A DNA stretch of 64,000 nt. Origin: Gilvimarinus xylanilyticus (GTDB lineage: Bacteria; Pseudomonadota; Gammaproteobacteria; Pseudomonadales; Cellvibrionaceae). How positions within the stretch are numbered: position 1 is the stretch's first letter; the number at the start of each line of letters is the position of its first letter. Made by a program: the position numbers and the translations under genes. The stretch is taken from NCBI RefSeq assembly GCF_024195295.1, contig NZ_JAMFTH010000001.1, positions 186,001 to 250,000 of the forward strand. Reading direction: 5' to 3'. Shown here in pieces: positions 7,360 through 16,447 of the stretch. The notes beneath the pieces were generated by a model, which did no database searches, was not told the DNA's origin, and saw nothing but the letters and a program-made list of their open reading frames with translations.

Positions 7360-8418
7360 ATGCAACTCACGGTTTTGCGATGGGCCCCTCTGGCCGCCGC
7401 GGCGCTGGCTACTTGCGCCTCAGCCCACGAATCCATGCCCCGTCCCGAGTCCCACGCTCCGGCTGGGGTAATGGCGGACCATACCCACGCCAAGGGCGAG
7501 GTAATGACCGGTTACCGCTATCTGCGCACCAGCTACAGCGATACCTACTATGGCAGCGACACCGTGGAGGCCGCCGATTTGGCGGCCGCAGGCTACAGCA
7601 TGATGGCCACCGGCATGACCATGGAAATGATTATGCTGGATATTATGTATGCGCCCACCGATAACCTGACCTTGATGTTGATGCCCATGTATATGCGCAT
7701 GGATATGGAAATGGGAATGACCGGAATGGACGGCCAGGGTCACCATAATATGGACGGCATGGACGAGATGCCGGGTCACGGTACGCATGACATGCACCAC
7801 AGTCACGGTACCTCGGGCTGGGGGGATACTAACGTTAGCGCCCTGTATAACTGGACCAACAATCCTAATCACCAATTTATTACTACTTTGGGGCTTAATT
7901 TACCCACGGGTAAAGTTGATATCAAAAACCCCGATGGCACCTTTGTGCACTACGGTATGCAGATAGGCTCGGGCACCTATGACTTAACCCCCTCAGCTAC
8001 CTACACAGGCACGGCGGGCATTGTCAGCTGGGGCGCCCAGGGCAGCGCGGTTATCCGCCTGGAAGACGAGAACGATTCGGGCTATGCCCTGGGGGACAAA
8101 TACGCCGCTACCGCCTGGGGGGCACTGCGCCTAGTGGATTGGTTAAGTCTGTCCGCTCGTGTGGAGTGGTCGGATCAGGATGCCATTAGCGGCCATTACA
8201 ACGGTCCTCACAACCACTCCAGCCCGGCGGATATTCAGGCCAACTACGGCGGTGAGTTCCTGGATGCCGGAATCGGCATTAACACCGTGGTCACCGGTGG
8301 CGACTTTGCCGGGGTAAGGCTAGGCGTCGAGTGGATGACCCGCGTGGAGGAAGATTACAACGGTTATCAGCTGGGATTGGATGATGGGGTGAACGTTAGT
8401 TTGTCTTATGCGTTTTGA
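7360..8418 (+). CDS. Met/His-rich outer-membrane transporter-like protein
   Basis: Exported protein of 352 residues with a Sec signal peptide (about 1-22, cleaved near CASA-HES). The opening HAPAGVMADHTHAKGEVMTGYRYLR is typical of a beta-barrel family usually annotated only as 'transporter' (MetA/phenol-pathway-like barrels). A loop at about residues 107-150 is extremely rich in Met and His, as in copper-handling proteins. The C-terminus ends in alternating strands and a terminal Phe (NVSLSYAF), the outer-membrane insertion signal. The start is the ATG at 7360 with AGGAGA 9 nt upstream; an upstream reading frame reaches 7048 but overlaps the opposite lipoprotein gene. No operon partner. The substrate is unknown; metal binding is inferred from composition. 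Confidence 0.7.
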   Translation: MQLTVLRWAPLAAAALATCASAHESMPRPESHAPAGVMADHTHAKGEVMTGYRYLRTSYSDTYYGSDTVEAADLAAAGYSMMATGMTMEMIMLDIMYAPTDNLTLMLMPMYMRMDMEMGMTGMDGQGHHNMDGMDEMPGHGTHDMHHSHGTSGWGDTNVSALYNWTNNPNHQFITTLGLNLPTGKVDIKNPDGTFVHYGMQIGSGTYDLTPSATYTGTAGIVSWGAQGSAVIRLEDENDSGYALGDKYAATAWGALRLVDWLSLSARVEWSDQDAISGHYNGPHNHSSPADIQANYGGEFLDAGIGINTVVTGGDFAGVRLGVEWMTRVEEDYNGYQLGLDDGVNVSLSYAF

Positions 8419-8423
8419 TTGGC

Positions 8424-8499
8424 GATGTCGGACGTCTGAAGTCTGATGTCGGAGGCGAGTGGTAAAGCGTCGGACATCAGACATCTGTCATCAGACCGA
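8424..8499. repeat. GTCTGA/TCAGAC palindromic repeat, copy 1
   Basis: Fills the gap between two convergent genes. GTCTGATGTC (8441-8450) pairs perfectly with GACATCAGAC (8473-8482), and further GTCTGA/TCAGAC and GTCGGAC variants flank it. Related copies lie at 19461, 25445, 29757 and 31094. No U-run follows either arm. Confidence 0.6.
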
Positions 8500-9849
8500 C
8501 TATCGCAAACTCTGCACAAACGTTAGCAGGATCAACGCCGGGCAAATAAAGCGCACATAAAAAGGCCAGATTTTCCAGAAGGCGGTTTGTTCGATTTCGG
8601 GGTGGCCCTTGCTTAACTCTTTTAGCAGCTGATTGCGCTGCAGGACCCAGCCGGCAAAGAGGCACAGGGCCACACCCAGCAGGGGTTGTCCGTACACGGT
8701 GGTCAGGGTGACTACGATATTAAACAGCGCATCAAACTGACTGACAATAATGGCGCTCAAACCAAAAATAACCCCGCCCGACAGGCAGGCTGCGACCGGG
8801 CGTGACAGCCCCCATCGTTCTACGCACACCGATACCGGTACCTCGAGCAGTGATATAGCCGAGGTGAGGGCGGCAATGCTCATCAGGGCAAAAAAGGCAA
8901 TGGATAACCAGGTGCCTCTGGCGCCCATGGTGTCGAACAGGGCGGGCAGCACCTGAAAGATTAAATCGGGCCCGCCGATCAGCGCGCCGCTATCGGCGAA
9001 TACCGCGACCCCCTTGGCGTGAGCCACGTAAATAGCGGGTAGGATTAGCAGCCCGGCGGTAAAGGCAAAGCCGGTATCCAGTAGGGTGACTGAAACGCCC
9101 ATGCGCGGCAAATTGTCAGTGTCGCGCAAGTAAGAGCCGTAAATCAGCATGGTACCCACACCCAGCGACAGCGAGAAAAAGGCCTGTCCCATGGCGCTTA
9201 GAATTAACGCCGGGTCCAGAATATCCTCGGGGGTAGGGATTAGGTAGGCTTTTAAGCCATCGGCGGCGCCCGGTTGGGTAAATACGTAAATGATTAACCC
9301 CAGCAGCAGGGCAAACAGCAATGGCATTAAGCGCGTAGACCAGGCTTCAATGCCTTTTTCAACGCCGCGCGCGATAATCGCGATGGTCAGCACTGACATG
9401 ATGGCGCAGACCATTAGGTTGCGCGCCATGGCGTTGGAACCCAGCCAGTCCGCCGCATTGTTTAGCCCCAGAGTATGCGCGGTGGGGGTCAAAAACTCGG
9501 CCAGCATCCAGCCGGCGACGATGGCGTAAAAGCTGAGAATTAACAGCGCCACCATCGCGGCGACAACACCGCAGAGCCATCCCGCGCGGCGCCCCAGGCG
9601 ATGGGTGCTTAACCCCTCGAGAGCGGTAATGACATTGGCGCGCGAATAACGGCCAATGGTCAGCTCGGCCATAAGGGCCGGGTAGGCGAGGATAAAGGCC
9701 AGCACCAGATACACAAGCAGAAAGGCGCCGCCCCCATTACTGGCGGCCTGGGTGGGAAAGCTCCAGATATTTCCCAGACCCACCGCTGAGCCAGCTGCGG
9801 CTAATAAAAAGCCGATCTTACTGGAAAACTGTCCCCGCGCTTTGTTCAT
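8500..9849 (-). CDS. sodium-dependent transporter, NSS family
   Basis: Neurotransmitter:sodium symporter (SLC6/LeuT-like) of 449 residues in the inner membrane. The N-terminus has the family signature GSAVGLGNIWSFPTQAASNGGGAF, which contributes the Na+ and substrate sites in unwound helix 1. About 11-12 helices follow, with the conserved SLSLGVGTMLIYGSY segment in helix 6. The usual substrate class is amino acids or other small amines; the exact substrate cannot be read. The start ATG at 9849 has AGGA about 8 nt upstream. It lies 27 bp downstream of smpB on the same strand and may be cotranscribed. A second NSS gene sits divergently on the other side of smpB. Confidence 0.9.
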   Translation of the reverse strand: MNKARGQFSSKIGFLLAAAGSAVGLGNIWSFPTQAASNGGGAFLLVYLVLAFILAYPALMAELTIGRYSRANVITALEGLSTHRLGRRAGWLCGVVAAMVALLILSFYAIVAGWMLAEFLTPTAHTLGLNNAADWLGSNAMARNLMVCAIMSVLTIAIIARGVEKGIEAWSTRLMPLLFALLLGLIIYVFTQPGAADGLKAYLIPTPEDILDPALILSAMGQAFFSLSLGVGTMLIYGSYLRDTDNLPRMGVSVTLLDTGFAFTAGLLILPAIYVAHAKGVAVFADSGALIGGPDLIFQVLPALFDTMGARGTWLSIAFFALMSIAALTSAISLLEVPVSVCVERWGLSRPVAACLSGGVIFGLSAIIVSQFDALFNIVVTLTTVYGQPLLGVALCLFAGWVLQRNQLLKELSKGHPEIEQTAFWKIWPFYVRFICPALILLTFVQSLR

Positions 9850-9876
9850 AGTGCTGATCCTGGGGCCGTTTGGGGG

Positions 9877-10359
9877 CTATTTCGCGTCGTGCTGAAACAA
9901 GCGTTGCTTTTGGCGGTTCCAGTCGCGCTCTTTTTCGGTTTCGCGCTTATCGTGCATCTGTTTACCCTTACCCAGGGCGATTTCCACTTTGATCAGGTGC
10001 TGTTTCCAGTACATGGCGGTGGCGACCACGGTATAGCCTTTCTGTTCGGCGGCTTGTTGGTACTTGGCGAGTTCGCGATCGTGCATCAGCAGTTTGCGCG
10101 AGCGCATGGGCTCGGCGACAAAGTGGGTCGATACCGTGGGCAGTGGCGCAAACTGGGCGCCCACTAGCCAGGCTTCACCATTTTGGAAAATAACGTAGGT
10201 GTCGGTCAGCTGCGCTTTGCCGGCGCGGGCACTTTTGACTTCCCAGCCCAGCAGCGAGATGCCAGCCTCCAGCCGATCTTGCAGCTGGTAATCGAACTTG
10301 GCTTTCTTGTTGAGTGCAATGGTGTTGCTGCCGGGTTTCTTTTTCGGTTTTTTCGCCAT
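9877..10359 (-). CDS. smpB: SsrA-binding protein SmpB
   Basis: Binds tmRNA and guides it to stalled ribosomes for trans-translation. The 160 residues cover the OB-fold core, with IALNKKAKFDYQLQDRLEAGISLLGWEVKSAR near the start, the conserved NGEAWLVGAQFAPL segment, RKLLMHD, and the basic C-terminal tail (KGKQMHDKRETEKERDWNRQKQRL) that enters the mRNA channel. The length and motifs are complete. A Lys-rich N-terminus (MAKKPKKKPGS) is normal for the family. The ssrA RNA gene is not adjacent and was not seen in the window. The divergent NSS gene begins 135 bp away. Confidence 0.97.
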   Translation of the reverse strand: MAKKPKKKPGSNTIALNKKAKFDYQLQDRLEAGISLLGWEVKSARAGKAQLTDTYVIFQNGEAWLVGAQFAPLPTVSTHFVAEPMRSRKLLMHDRELAKYQQAAEQKGYTVVATAMYWKQHLIKVEIALGKGKQMHDKRETEKERDWNRQKQRLFQHDAK

Positions 10360-10494
10360 GAATAAATCACAATAGCTCGGTGAATGATGCGACCGGGCAT
10401 TATAACGACAATCTGGGTGAGTGTCTGCGCCCGCTTTGTTGCGGGGCTGAGTTGCGGGTACAATTCCATTATTCCCTTACGAAAGGAGTAATGC

Positions 10495-11865
10495 GTGAGA
10501 AGAGCACAACAACACGCGATTTGGGGGCGTCGGGGCACATTTATCCTGGCCGCTACCGGGTCTGCTGTGGGTCTCGGCAACATTTGGAAGTTTCCTTACA
10601 TTACCGGCGAAAACGGCGGCGGCGCCTTTGTGCTGATGTATTTGCTGTGTATTTGCCTGATCGGCCTGCCGGTGATGGTGGCCGAGGTGATGCTGGGGCG
10701 GCGCGGTCGCGCCAACCCGATTATGGCCATGGGTGAGGTGGCCCGCGAGTCGGGTAACAGCCGCGGCTGGACCCTGATTGGCTGGTGCAGTGTGGCCGCC
10801 GGTTTTATTATTCTGTCTTATTACAGTGTGATTGCCGGTTGGACGCTCGAGTATGTCACCACCGCTGCCCGAGGGGGCTTTGCGGGGTTTGACGGCGATG
10901 CCGCCACCAGCACGTTTTCCGCTTTGCAGGGGGATGTCAGCAAACTGGTGCGCTGGCAGACTGCCTTTTTATGTATGACGGCGCTGATTATTATGTTCGG
11001 CGTGACCCGTGGTCTGGAAACCGCGGTGCGCATCTTAATGCCGCTGTTGTTCGTGTTGTTATTTGTATTGCTGGGCTATGCGGCCTATGCCGGTGACTTT
11101 TCCGCAGGCTTTGGATTTTTGTTTAATTTCCGCTTTAGCGATTTATCCATGGAAGGTTTGTCGCTGGCGCTGGGCCATGCCTTTTTTACCCTGAGTTTGG
11201 GCATGGGGGCGATTATGGCCTACGGCTCGTATATGCCCCATAAAACCTCCATTATGAAAACCGTACTCACGGTGGGCTGCCTGGATACCCTGGTGGCTCT
11301 AACGGCAGGCATGGTGATATTCCCTATTGTCTTTGCCAGCCCTGGGGTCGAGCCGGGGGCCGGGCCGAGCTTAATGTTCATTAGCTTGCCTATTGTGTTT
11401 GGCTCAATGCCACTGGGGACGGTGTTTGGCACGGTGTTCTTTTTGCTTATTACCGTGGCGGCCTGGAGTTCAACCATTTCGCTGCTGGAGCCGGTGGTCG
11501 CCTATTTGTCCGAGCGCTTTCGCTTTCACCGTGTCTCGGCCAGTTTGCTCGTCGTTTCCTGCGCCTGGCTTTTGGGACTTACCACGGTGTTTTCTCTTAA
11601 CCGTTGGCAAGATATGGATTTGCTGGCGGGGATGACGCCGTTTGATTTTAGTGCGTTTATTACCGAGCAAGTTTTGCTGCCGCTGGGCGCTTTAGCCATG
11701 GCGGTGTACGTGGGTTGGTTTATGAATAAACGCCCGCTGCGACGGGAGATGAAGCTGGATTCCGGCGTCTGGTTTGGACGCTGGTTGCGGGTGCTTCGCT
11801 ATGTGTCACCGGCGCTGATTTTGGTGGTGTTTTTGTTGGGTATATTGGATAAATTTACGGGGTAA
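10495..11865 (+). CDS. sodium-dependent transporter, NSS family
   Basis: Second NSS/LeuT-like symporter, 456 residues, with the GSAVGLGNIWKFPYITGENGGGAF helix-1 signature and the SLSLGMGAIMAYGSYMP helix-6 segment. It is clearly related to the NSS gene at 8500-9849 but diverged, so either an ancient duplication or separate acquisition. The start is GTG at 10495 because GAAAGGAG lies 6 nt upstream; an overlapping ATG at 10491 is in another frame. The stop is followed after 2 nt by the ratA start, so transcription is probably shared with ratA-rnfH. The substrate is probably an amino acid or small amine; the sequence does not say which. Confidence 0.9.
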   Translation: MRRAQQHAIWGRRGTFILAATGSAVGLGNIWKFPYITGENGGGAFVLMYLLCICLIGLPVMVAEVMLGRRGRANPIMAMGEVARESGNSRGWTLIGWCSVAAGFIILSYYSVIAGWTLEYVTTAARGGFAGFDGDAATSTFSALQGDVSKLVRWQTAFLCMTALIIMFGVTRGLETAVRILMPLLFVLLFVLLGYAAYAGDFSAGFGFLFNFRFSDLSMEGLSLALGHAFFTLSLGMGAIMAYGSYMPHKTSIMKTVLTVGCLDTLVALTAGMVIFPIVFASPGVEPGAGPSLMFISLPIVFGSMPLGTVFGTVFFLLITVAAWSSTISLLEPVVAYLSERFRFHRVSASLLVVSCAWLLGLTTVFSLNRWQDMDLLAGMTPFDFSAFITEQVLLPLGALAMAVYVGWFMNKRPLRREMKLDSGVWFGRWLRVLRYVSPALILVVFLLGILDKFTG

Positions 11866-11867
11866 AT

Positions 11868-12299
11868 GTGGGGCATCGTATAGAGCGCTCGGCAGAGGTG
11901 GAATACAGCTGCGAGCAAATGTTTGAGTTAGTGAATGATATCGAGGCCTACCCGGATTATATGGACGGCTGCCAGAGCGCTCAGGTGCTCGCGCGCGGCG
12001 ACAGCTGGCTTGAGGCGCGTCTGTCGTTGGGGGTGGGCGGTATTGCACAAAGTTTTACCACCCGCAACCAGCTGCAGCCGCCGCATCGTATGACCATGCA
12101 TTTGGTGGACGGCCCGTTTCGCAGTTTTGATGGTCAGTGGCGCTTTGAGCCCGCAGGCGAGGGGTGCAAGGTGACCCTAGAGCTGGAGTTTAGTTTGAAA
12201 AACCCGCTTCTGGCGATGGCGGTGAATAAAATGTTTGAGCAAATTGCCGCTTCACAGGTGCGCGCCCTGTGCGATCGCGCGCGGCATATACACGGCTGA
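11868..12299 (+). CDS. ratA: RatA/COQ10-like START domain protein
   Basis: Member of the polyketide-cyclase/START superfamily, homologous to E. coli RatA and to COQ10 proteins that bind ubiquinone. The 143 residues include the opening RIERSAEVEYSCEQMFELVNDIEAYPDYMDGC, the central hydrophobic strands and the amphipathic C-terminal helix NPLLAMAVNKMFEQIAASQV. E. coli RatA was reported to block 70S association; a quinone-handling role fits the wider family. The start is GTG at 11868, 2 nt after the NSS stop. The next gene is rnfH, the same order as ratA-ratB in E. coli. Despite the old name it is not a true toxin-antitoxin pair. Confidence 0.9.
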   Translation: MGHRIERSAEVEYSCEQMFELVNDIEAYPDYMDGCQSAQVLARGDSWLEARLSLGVGGIAQSFTTRNQLQPPHRMTMHLVDGPFRSFDGQWRFEPAGEGCKVTLELEFSLKNPLLAMAVNKMFEQIAASQVRALCDRARHIHG

Positions 12300-12315
12300 G
12301 GTTCGAGAGATTGCA

Positions 12316-12639
12316 ATGGCAGATTTGGATTTGATAACCGTCGAGGTGGCCTACGCCTTACCCGATCGGCAAAAAATTATCGAAGTATTAGTAGAGCCCG
12401 GCACCACGGCGTTTCAGGCGGCGGAGCGCTCGGGTATTGTTAAGGAATTTCCCGAAATTGACTTGGATACCGCCAAAATGGGCTTGTTTGGCCAGGCTAT
12501 GGGCGTTAAAGGGTTAAAGCCACCGCGCGAGCATGAATTGCAAAGCGGTGACCGGGTTGAGATATATCGCCCGTTAAAGGCCGACCCCAAAGAAGTGCGC
12601 CGCCGCCGCGCCGAGAAAGCCAAGGGCACGGAAAAATAA
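12316..12639 (+). CDS. rnfH: RnfH family ubiquitin-fold protein
   Basis: Small beta-grasp protein of 107 residues (RnfH/YfjF/RatB family), function unclear. It starts ADLDLITVEVAYALPDRQKIIEVLVEPGTT, the normal opening, includes the family segments GLFGQAMGVKGLKPPREHELQSGDRVEIYRPL, and ends in a charged tail RRRRAEKAKG. The ATG at 12316, shortly after the ratA stop, is chosen because upstream in-frame starts overlap ratA and add no homology. It is cotranscribed with ratA by spacing. Confidence 0.92.
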   Translation: MADLDLITVEVAYALPDRQKIIEVLVEPGTTAFQAAERSGIVKEFPEIDLDTAKMGLFGQAMGVKGLKPPREHELQSGDRVEIYRPLKADPKEVRRRRAEKAKGTEK

Positions 12640-12747
12640 AGCCTTGAAAAATAGTCGGGTGCTGTCGCTTGGCGACTGCTATATTTCCAGAGGCTTTACC
12701 AAAAGCGATTACCTAAGCCGATTAATTGCTGGAATCAGAGAATCCTT

Positions 12748-15700
12748 ATGCATGGATATGGCCCGCCACCCATAATAAGATGGTTGTACGCTGCAATTCT
12801 CTTGCTGCTGAGTCTGGGCAGTTTTGCGCTGGGGCTGCGGCAGGAGTCGGGTTTGTGGTCGTATCTGGGGGCCGGGTTTGCCGGAGTTCTCATTTTCTTG
12901 CTGGGCCGTTGGTCTGGGCGTGTCGGCTTGCCCCGGTCGAGCGAGAACGGGCAAGTTGCACCATCGGTAGACAGTAGCGAGGTCGCCTATGGCACTCGCG
13001 AATGTTTACAGTTGGCGCTGGAAAATGGTCAGAGTGGCTATTGGCAGTGGGATATCCTTGCCGGAGAAGTCACTTTCTCGGATCACTGGAAGCATATGTT
13101 GGGGGCGGACCAGGCCGAGGCTCTGGAAGGTGACAAAGCGGAGTGGACCGAAAGGGTTCACCCCGATGACATCGAGGAGTGTAATGCCCGCTTATTAGCT
13201 CATGTAAAGGGGGATACCCCGCTATTCGAGCACGAACACCGTATTCGTGAGGTCTCGGGTGAGTATGTATGGTTTCTTACCCGGGGGCGGGTGATAAAGC
13301 GCGACCGCGATGGAAAGGCCTTGACCATGCTCGGGGTGTATACTCGCATTGACGAGCGCAAGCGCGGCGAGTTTATCGCGCAGAAACAACAGCAAGCGCT
13401 TAAAAAGCTAAACGACATTGCCTCTTTGCCGGGTACTTCGGCCAAAGAGTTATTGCGTCAAAGCTTAGTGTTAGGCGCCGAATATCTGGAGTTGCCGCTG
13501 GGTATCGTCAGTTACATTGAGGGCAATGACTACACGATTTTAGTGCAATGCTCTCCCCCGGATACTCTGAAAGACAATCAAAAATTTCACTTGCCCGAAT
13601 GTTTCTGCGTCGAAACGTTACGCTACGGCGATGTATTGGCCTATCACCATGTGGCCGAGTCGAACCTGGCTAAGCACCCCTGCTATATCAGTACTCAGCT
13701 TGAAACCTATATCGGCGCACCGGTTTGGGTGGGTGATCAGCTGTATGGGACACTCAACTTTTCATCCCCCCATAAGCAGTCGCAACCTTTTAGCGAGCAG
13801 GCGCTGGACTTTGTCAGGCTAATGGCCCGCTGGGTGGGCGCGACCCTGGAGCGGGAATTCGCCAACCGCGAATATCGAGAATTATCCTCACGATTTAGCA
13901 AACTGTCAGACAGCTTGCCCGGCTGTGTTTGCCAATTTCAAATGCACCCGGATGGCAGTAGTTTTTTCGCTTACGCGAGTCGCGGTATAGAGGATATTTA
14001 CGGAGTGACTCCCGAGCAGGCTAAGCAGTCCTCCGAAGCTGTGTTCGCCCGCATACACGCTGATGACGTTCCCCGTGTGGGTGAGAAAATTAAGTCGTCA
14101 GCCGAAAACTTGACCACCTGGAACGATATCTACAGGGTTAATCACCCTCGCAAGGGATTAATTTGGGTGCGGGGGCAAACCCAACCGGAAAAACTTTCAA
14201 ATGGCGATGTTATCTGGCATGGCTACTTGTGGGATGTGACCGATGAAGTCGAAGCGGAAGCCAGTCGGCGCAGCTCTGACCGCTGGCGCCGAGCTATTTT
14301 AGACGCAACCAATGTGTCCTTTATTGCCACTGACCGCGAAGGCATCATCCGGACTTTTAATCAGGGGGCGGAAAAGCTATTAGGCTATAGCGCCGCTGAG
14401 GTCATTGGCAAGGTGCCAGTGGAAAGGTTTCACTGTTCGGCAGAGATAGAGGCGCGTATAGAGCAAGCGAGGCGCGAGGGGCAGGACGACGTTGAGACGC
14501 CCTTTGACGCCTTAATTTACCGGGCTCGACAAGGAATACCCGATGAAGAAGAGTGGCACTATAGGCGTGGAGACGGTTCTCTGGTATTGGTAAAGCTTAG
14601 TGTTACGGCGGTCGTCGATGACAAAGGGGCGCTTGAGGGGTATTTGGGCGTTGCCCAAGATATCTCCTTGTTGCGCACCCAAGAGGAGGCCTTGCGTAGC
14701 TACGCCGAGCGTACCCAGGCGATTCTCGATAACGCCGCTGATGGCATCGTGGTGGTAAATGATACCGGTAATATTGAAACCTTTAATCTTGCCGCTGAGA
14801 AGATTTTTGCGATTAATGCGGACGATGTGGTCGGGCGTAATTTCAATACGTTGATTAATGCAGCCGTTGAGAAGGACGACGAGGCCGTCAATTTGCCCTG
14901 GAATAATGCCCAGAGGGAATCCTCTAGCGCGGAATTCTCAGAGCGTGAAATACTCGCTTTGCGTGGCCAAGGGGAAACCTTTCCGATGGCACTGTCGTTG
15001 TCCGAGATTACGCACAACAATGAGTCGCAGTATATTGCCATTGTGCGTGATATTAGCGAAAGAAAGCGTATCGAGCAGTTAAAAAACGAGTTTATCGCTA
15101 TCGTTAGTCACGAGTTGCGCACGCCCTTGACCGCTATCAGTGGTGCCCTGCGGCTGCTGGAAAGCGGGACCCTGGGCGGGCTTAGTGAGGCGCAAGTAAA
15201 AATGACAAGCATTGCCCACGCGAACAGCGAGCGATTAATTGCTCTGGTCAATGATCTGTTGGATATGGAGAAATTGGTAGCAGGTAAAATGACGTTTGCC
15301 AGTTGTCATCAAACCTTGCTCCCGCTACTGGAAAGGGCTTTGGAGAATTTAACTACCTTTGCCTCGCAAGCATCGGTAACCCTAACCTTGGATGAAAGGC
15401 CGTTGCGTCAGTTGATCGGCTCACGTACGGCTGTTGTCAATGTTGATGCGGTGCGTTTCGAGCAAGTCATGGCCAATCTGTTATCTAACGCGATTAAGTT
15501 TTCGCCCGCCGGGGCAGAAGTCAACGTGCGGGTTGAATGGCAGCCCGCTCAGGTGAAAATCAGCGTGATTGATTCCGGCCCCGGCATTCCCGATCAATTT
15601 AAGCCCCTTATTTTTCAAAAGTTCTCTCAGGTAGATACCTCCAGTACGCGGCGTAAAGGTGGTACCGGTTTGGGGTTGGCGATTAGCAAGCAAATAGTAG

Positions 15701-16161
15701 AGAAAATGTCGGGGCATATTGGTTTTACCTCCCGCGAGGGTGAAGGCGCATGCTTTTATGTGACTTTGCCTGCCTCTGTGGGGACTCAGCCAGCCACAGG
15801 TGATCCGCACGTCAAACCACGCGTACTACAGGTCGAAGATGACCGGTTTATGTTGGATTTGGTTGCCGCTATTACCGGGGAATCGTTTGAGTTGGTGCAG
15901 GTGGAAAACCTGGCAGAGGCGCGAGAGCTTTTGCATGAACAGGTGTTTGATTTGGTCATGCTGGACGTCCTGTTGCCCGATGGTGATGGCTTGAGCTTGC
16001 TGGAACCACTTAAGCTGAATGGTAACCCCTCAGTGCTGGTTGTCTCGCAGGTCAGTTTAAATCGCGCGCAGCGCCAGTCGGTATCGGGGTTTCTGGAAAA
16101 GAGCGAGCGTTTAACCGATTCTTTGGTACTATGGCTTGACCGTTGGTTAGCAGGCTGCTGA
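12748..16161 (+). CDS. multi-PAS/GAF hybrid sensor histidine kinase
   Basis: Membrane-anchored hybrid kinase, 1137 residues. Two helices lie at about 11-29 and 34-53 with almost no periplasmic loop. Then come PAS/PAC (about 80-205), GAF (about 225-375), and three more PAS domains (about 380-510, 515-650 and 655-775). The HisKA phospho-acceptor is His788 in IVSHELRTPL, followed by a HATPase domain with the N box (MANLLSNAIKF), DSGPGIP and GGTGLGLAIS boxes. The C-terminal receiver carries the phospho-acceptor Asp1073 in VMLDVLLPDGDG and Lys in FLEKSE. The signal is probably cytoplasmic (redox, light or small ligand). The last codons (Leu-Ala-Gly-Cys-stop) lie inside a foldback element, so the original C-terminal end has been changed. 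Next come a lone receiver and an Hpt-containing diguanylate cyclase, the likely phosphorelay partners. Confidence 0.92.
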   Translation: MHGYGPPPIIRWLYAAILLLLSLGSFALGLRQESGLWSYLGAGFAGVLIFLLGRWSGRVGLPRSSENGQVAPSVDSSEVAYGTRECLQLALENGQSGYWQWDILAGEVTFSDHWKHMLGADQAEALEGDKAEWTERVHPDDIEECNARLLAHVKGDTPLFEHEHRIREVSGEYVWFLTRGRVIKRDRDGKALTMLGVYTRIDERKRGEFIAQKQQQALKKLNDIASLPGTSAKELLRQSLVLGAEYLELPLGIVSYIEGNDYTILVQCSPPDTLKDNQKFHLPECFCVETLRYGDVLAYHHVAESNLAKHPCYISTQLETYIGAPVWVGDQLYGTLNFSSPHKQSQPFSEQALDFVRLMARWVGATLEREFANREYRELSSRFSKLSDSLPGCVCQFQMHPDGSSFFAYASRGIEDIYGVTPEQAKQSSEAVFARIHADDVPRVGEKIKSSAENLTTWNDIYRVNHPRKGLIWVRGQTQPEKLSNGDVIWHGYLWDVTDEVEAEASRRSSDRWRRAILDATNVSFIATDREGIIRTFNQGAEKLLGYSAAEVIGKVPVERFHCSAEIEARIEQARREGQDDVETPFDALIYRARQGIPDEEEWHYRRGDGSLVLVKLSVTAVVDDKGALEGYLGVAQDISLLRTQEEALRSYAERTQAILDNAADGIVVVNDTGNIETFNLAAEKIFAINADDVVGRNFNTLINAAVEKDDEAVNLPWNNAQRESSSAEFSEREILALRGQGETFPMALSLSEITHNNESQYIAIVRDISERKRIEQLKNEFIAIVSHELRTPLTAISGALRLLESGTLGGLSEAQVKMTSIAHANSERLIALVNDLLDMEKLVAGKMTFASCHQTLLPLLERALENLTTFASQASVTLTLDERPLRQLIGSRTAVVNVDAVRFEQVMANLLSNAIKFSPAGAEVNVRVEWQPAQVKISVIDSGPGIPDQFKPLIFQKFSQVDTSSTRRKGGTGLGLAISKQIVEKMSGHIGFTSREGEGACFYVTLPASVGTQPATGDPHVKPRVLQVEDDRFMLDLVAAITGESFELVQVENLAEARELLHEQVFDLVMLDVLLPDGDGLSLLEPLKLNGNPSVLVVSQVSLNRAQRQSVSGFLEKSERLTDSLVLWLDRWLAGC

Positions 16162-16415
16162 AAAACCCTTGCATGCTCAGCGAGGCCTGAAGCGTGCAGC
16201 TGTCGTGCCTTGTCTCGACGGACAGGGTGGTTCCCTTTCCTAGAGGCAAGGTGCGGCAGATGTGCGCTTCAGGCACCGCCCTGCGGGACTTCCAGGCTGG
16301 CCCGTACTCGTCGTTGCCACTTCTCGATGGGTGGGCACACACCTGCGAAGCGGCAACGACGAGTACGAGCCAGCCTGAAAGTCTGAGTACGTAAGGGTTT
16401 TCAGCAGCCTGCTAA
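16147..16415. mobile_element. foldback/MITE-like element with terminal TTAGCAGGCTGCTGAAAA repeats
   Basis: The ends are inverted: TTAGCAGGCTGCTGAAAAA at the left (16147 on) and its complement TTTTCAGCAGCCTGCTAA at the right (to 16415), followed inwards by CCCTT/AAGGG. Inside, arms at 16293-16318 and 16352-16377 pair over 26 bp with one mismatch, and a third imperfect pair links GCCTGAAGCG near 16185 with CGCTTCAGGC near 16265. There is no transposase. The left end overlaps the final codons and stop of the hybrid kinase; the right end is 33 bp from the receiver gene. It belongs to a different sequence family from the element at 4366-4631. Confidence 0.72.
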
Positions 16416-16447
16416 AACAATTTTCGCACAGGGATCGATCTTGACTC

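Noticed and set aside
11868-12639. ratA-rnfH as a toxin-antitoxin system
   Set aside because: The names invite it, but the pair is a conserved housekeeping couple (START-domain protein and beta-grasp protein) without antitoxin features.
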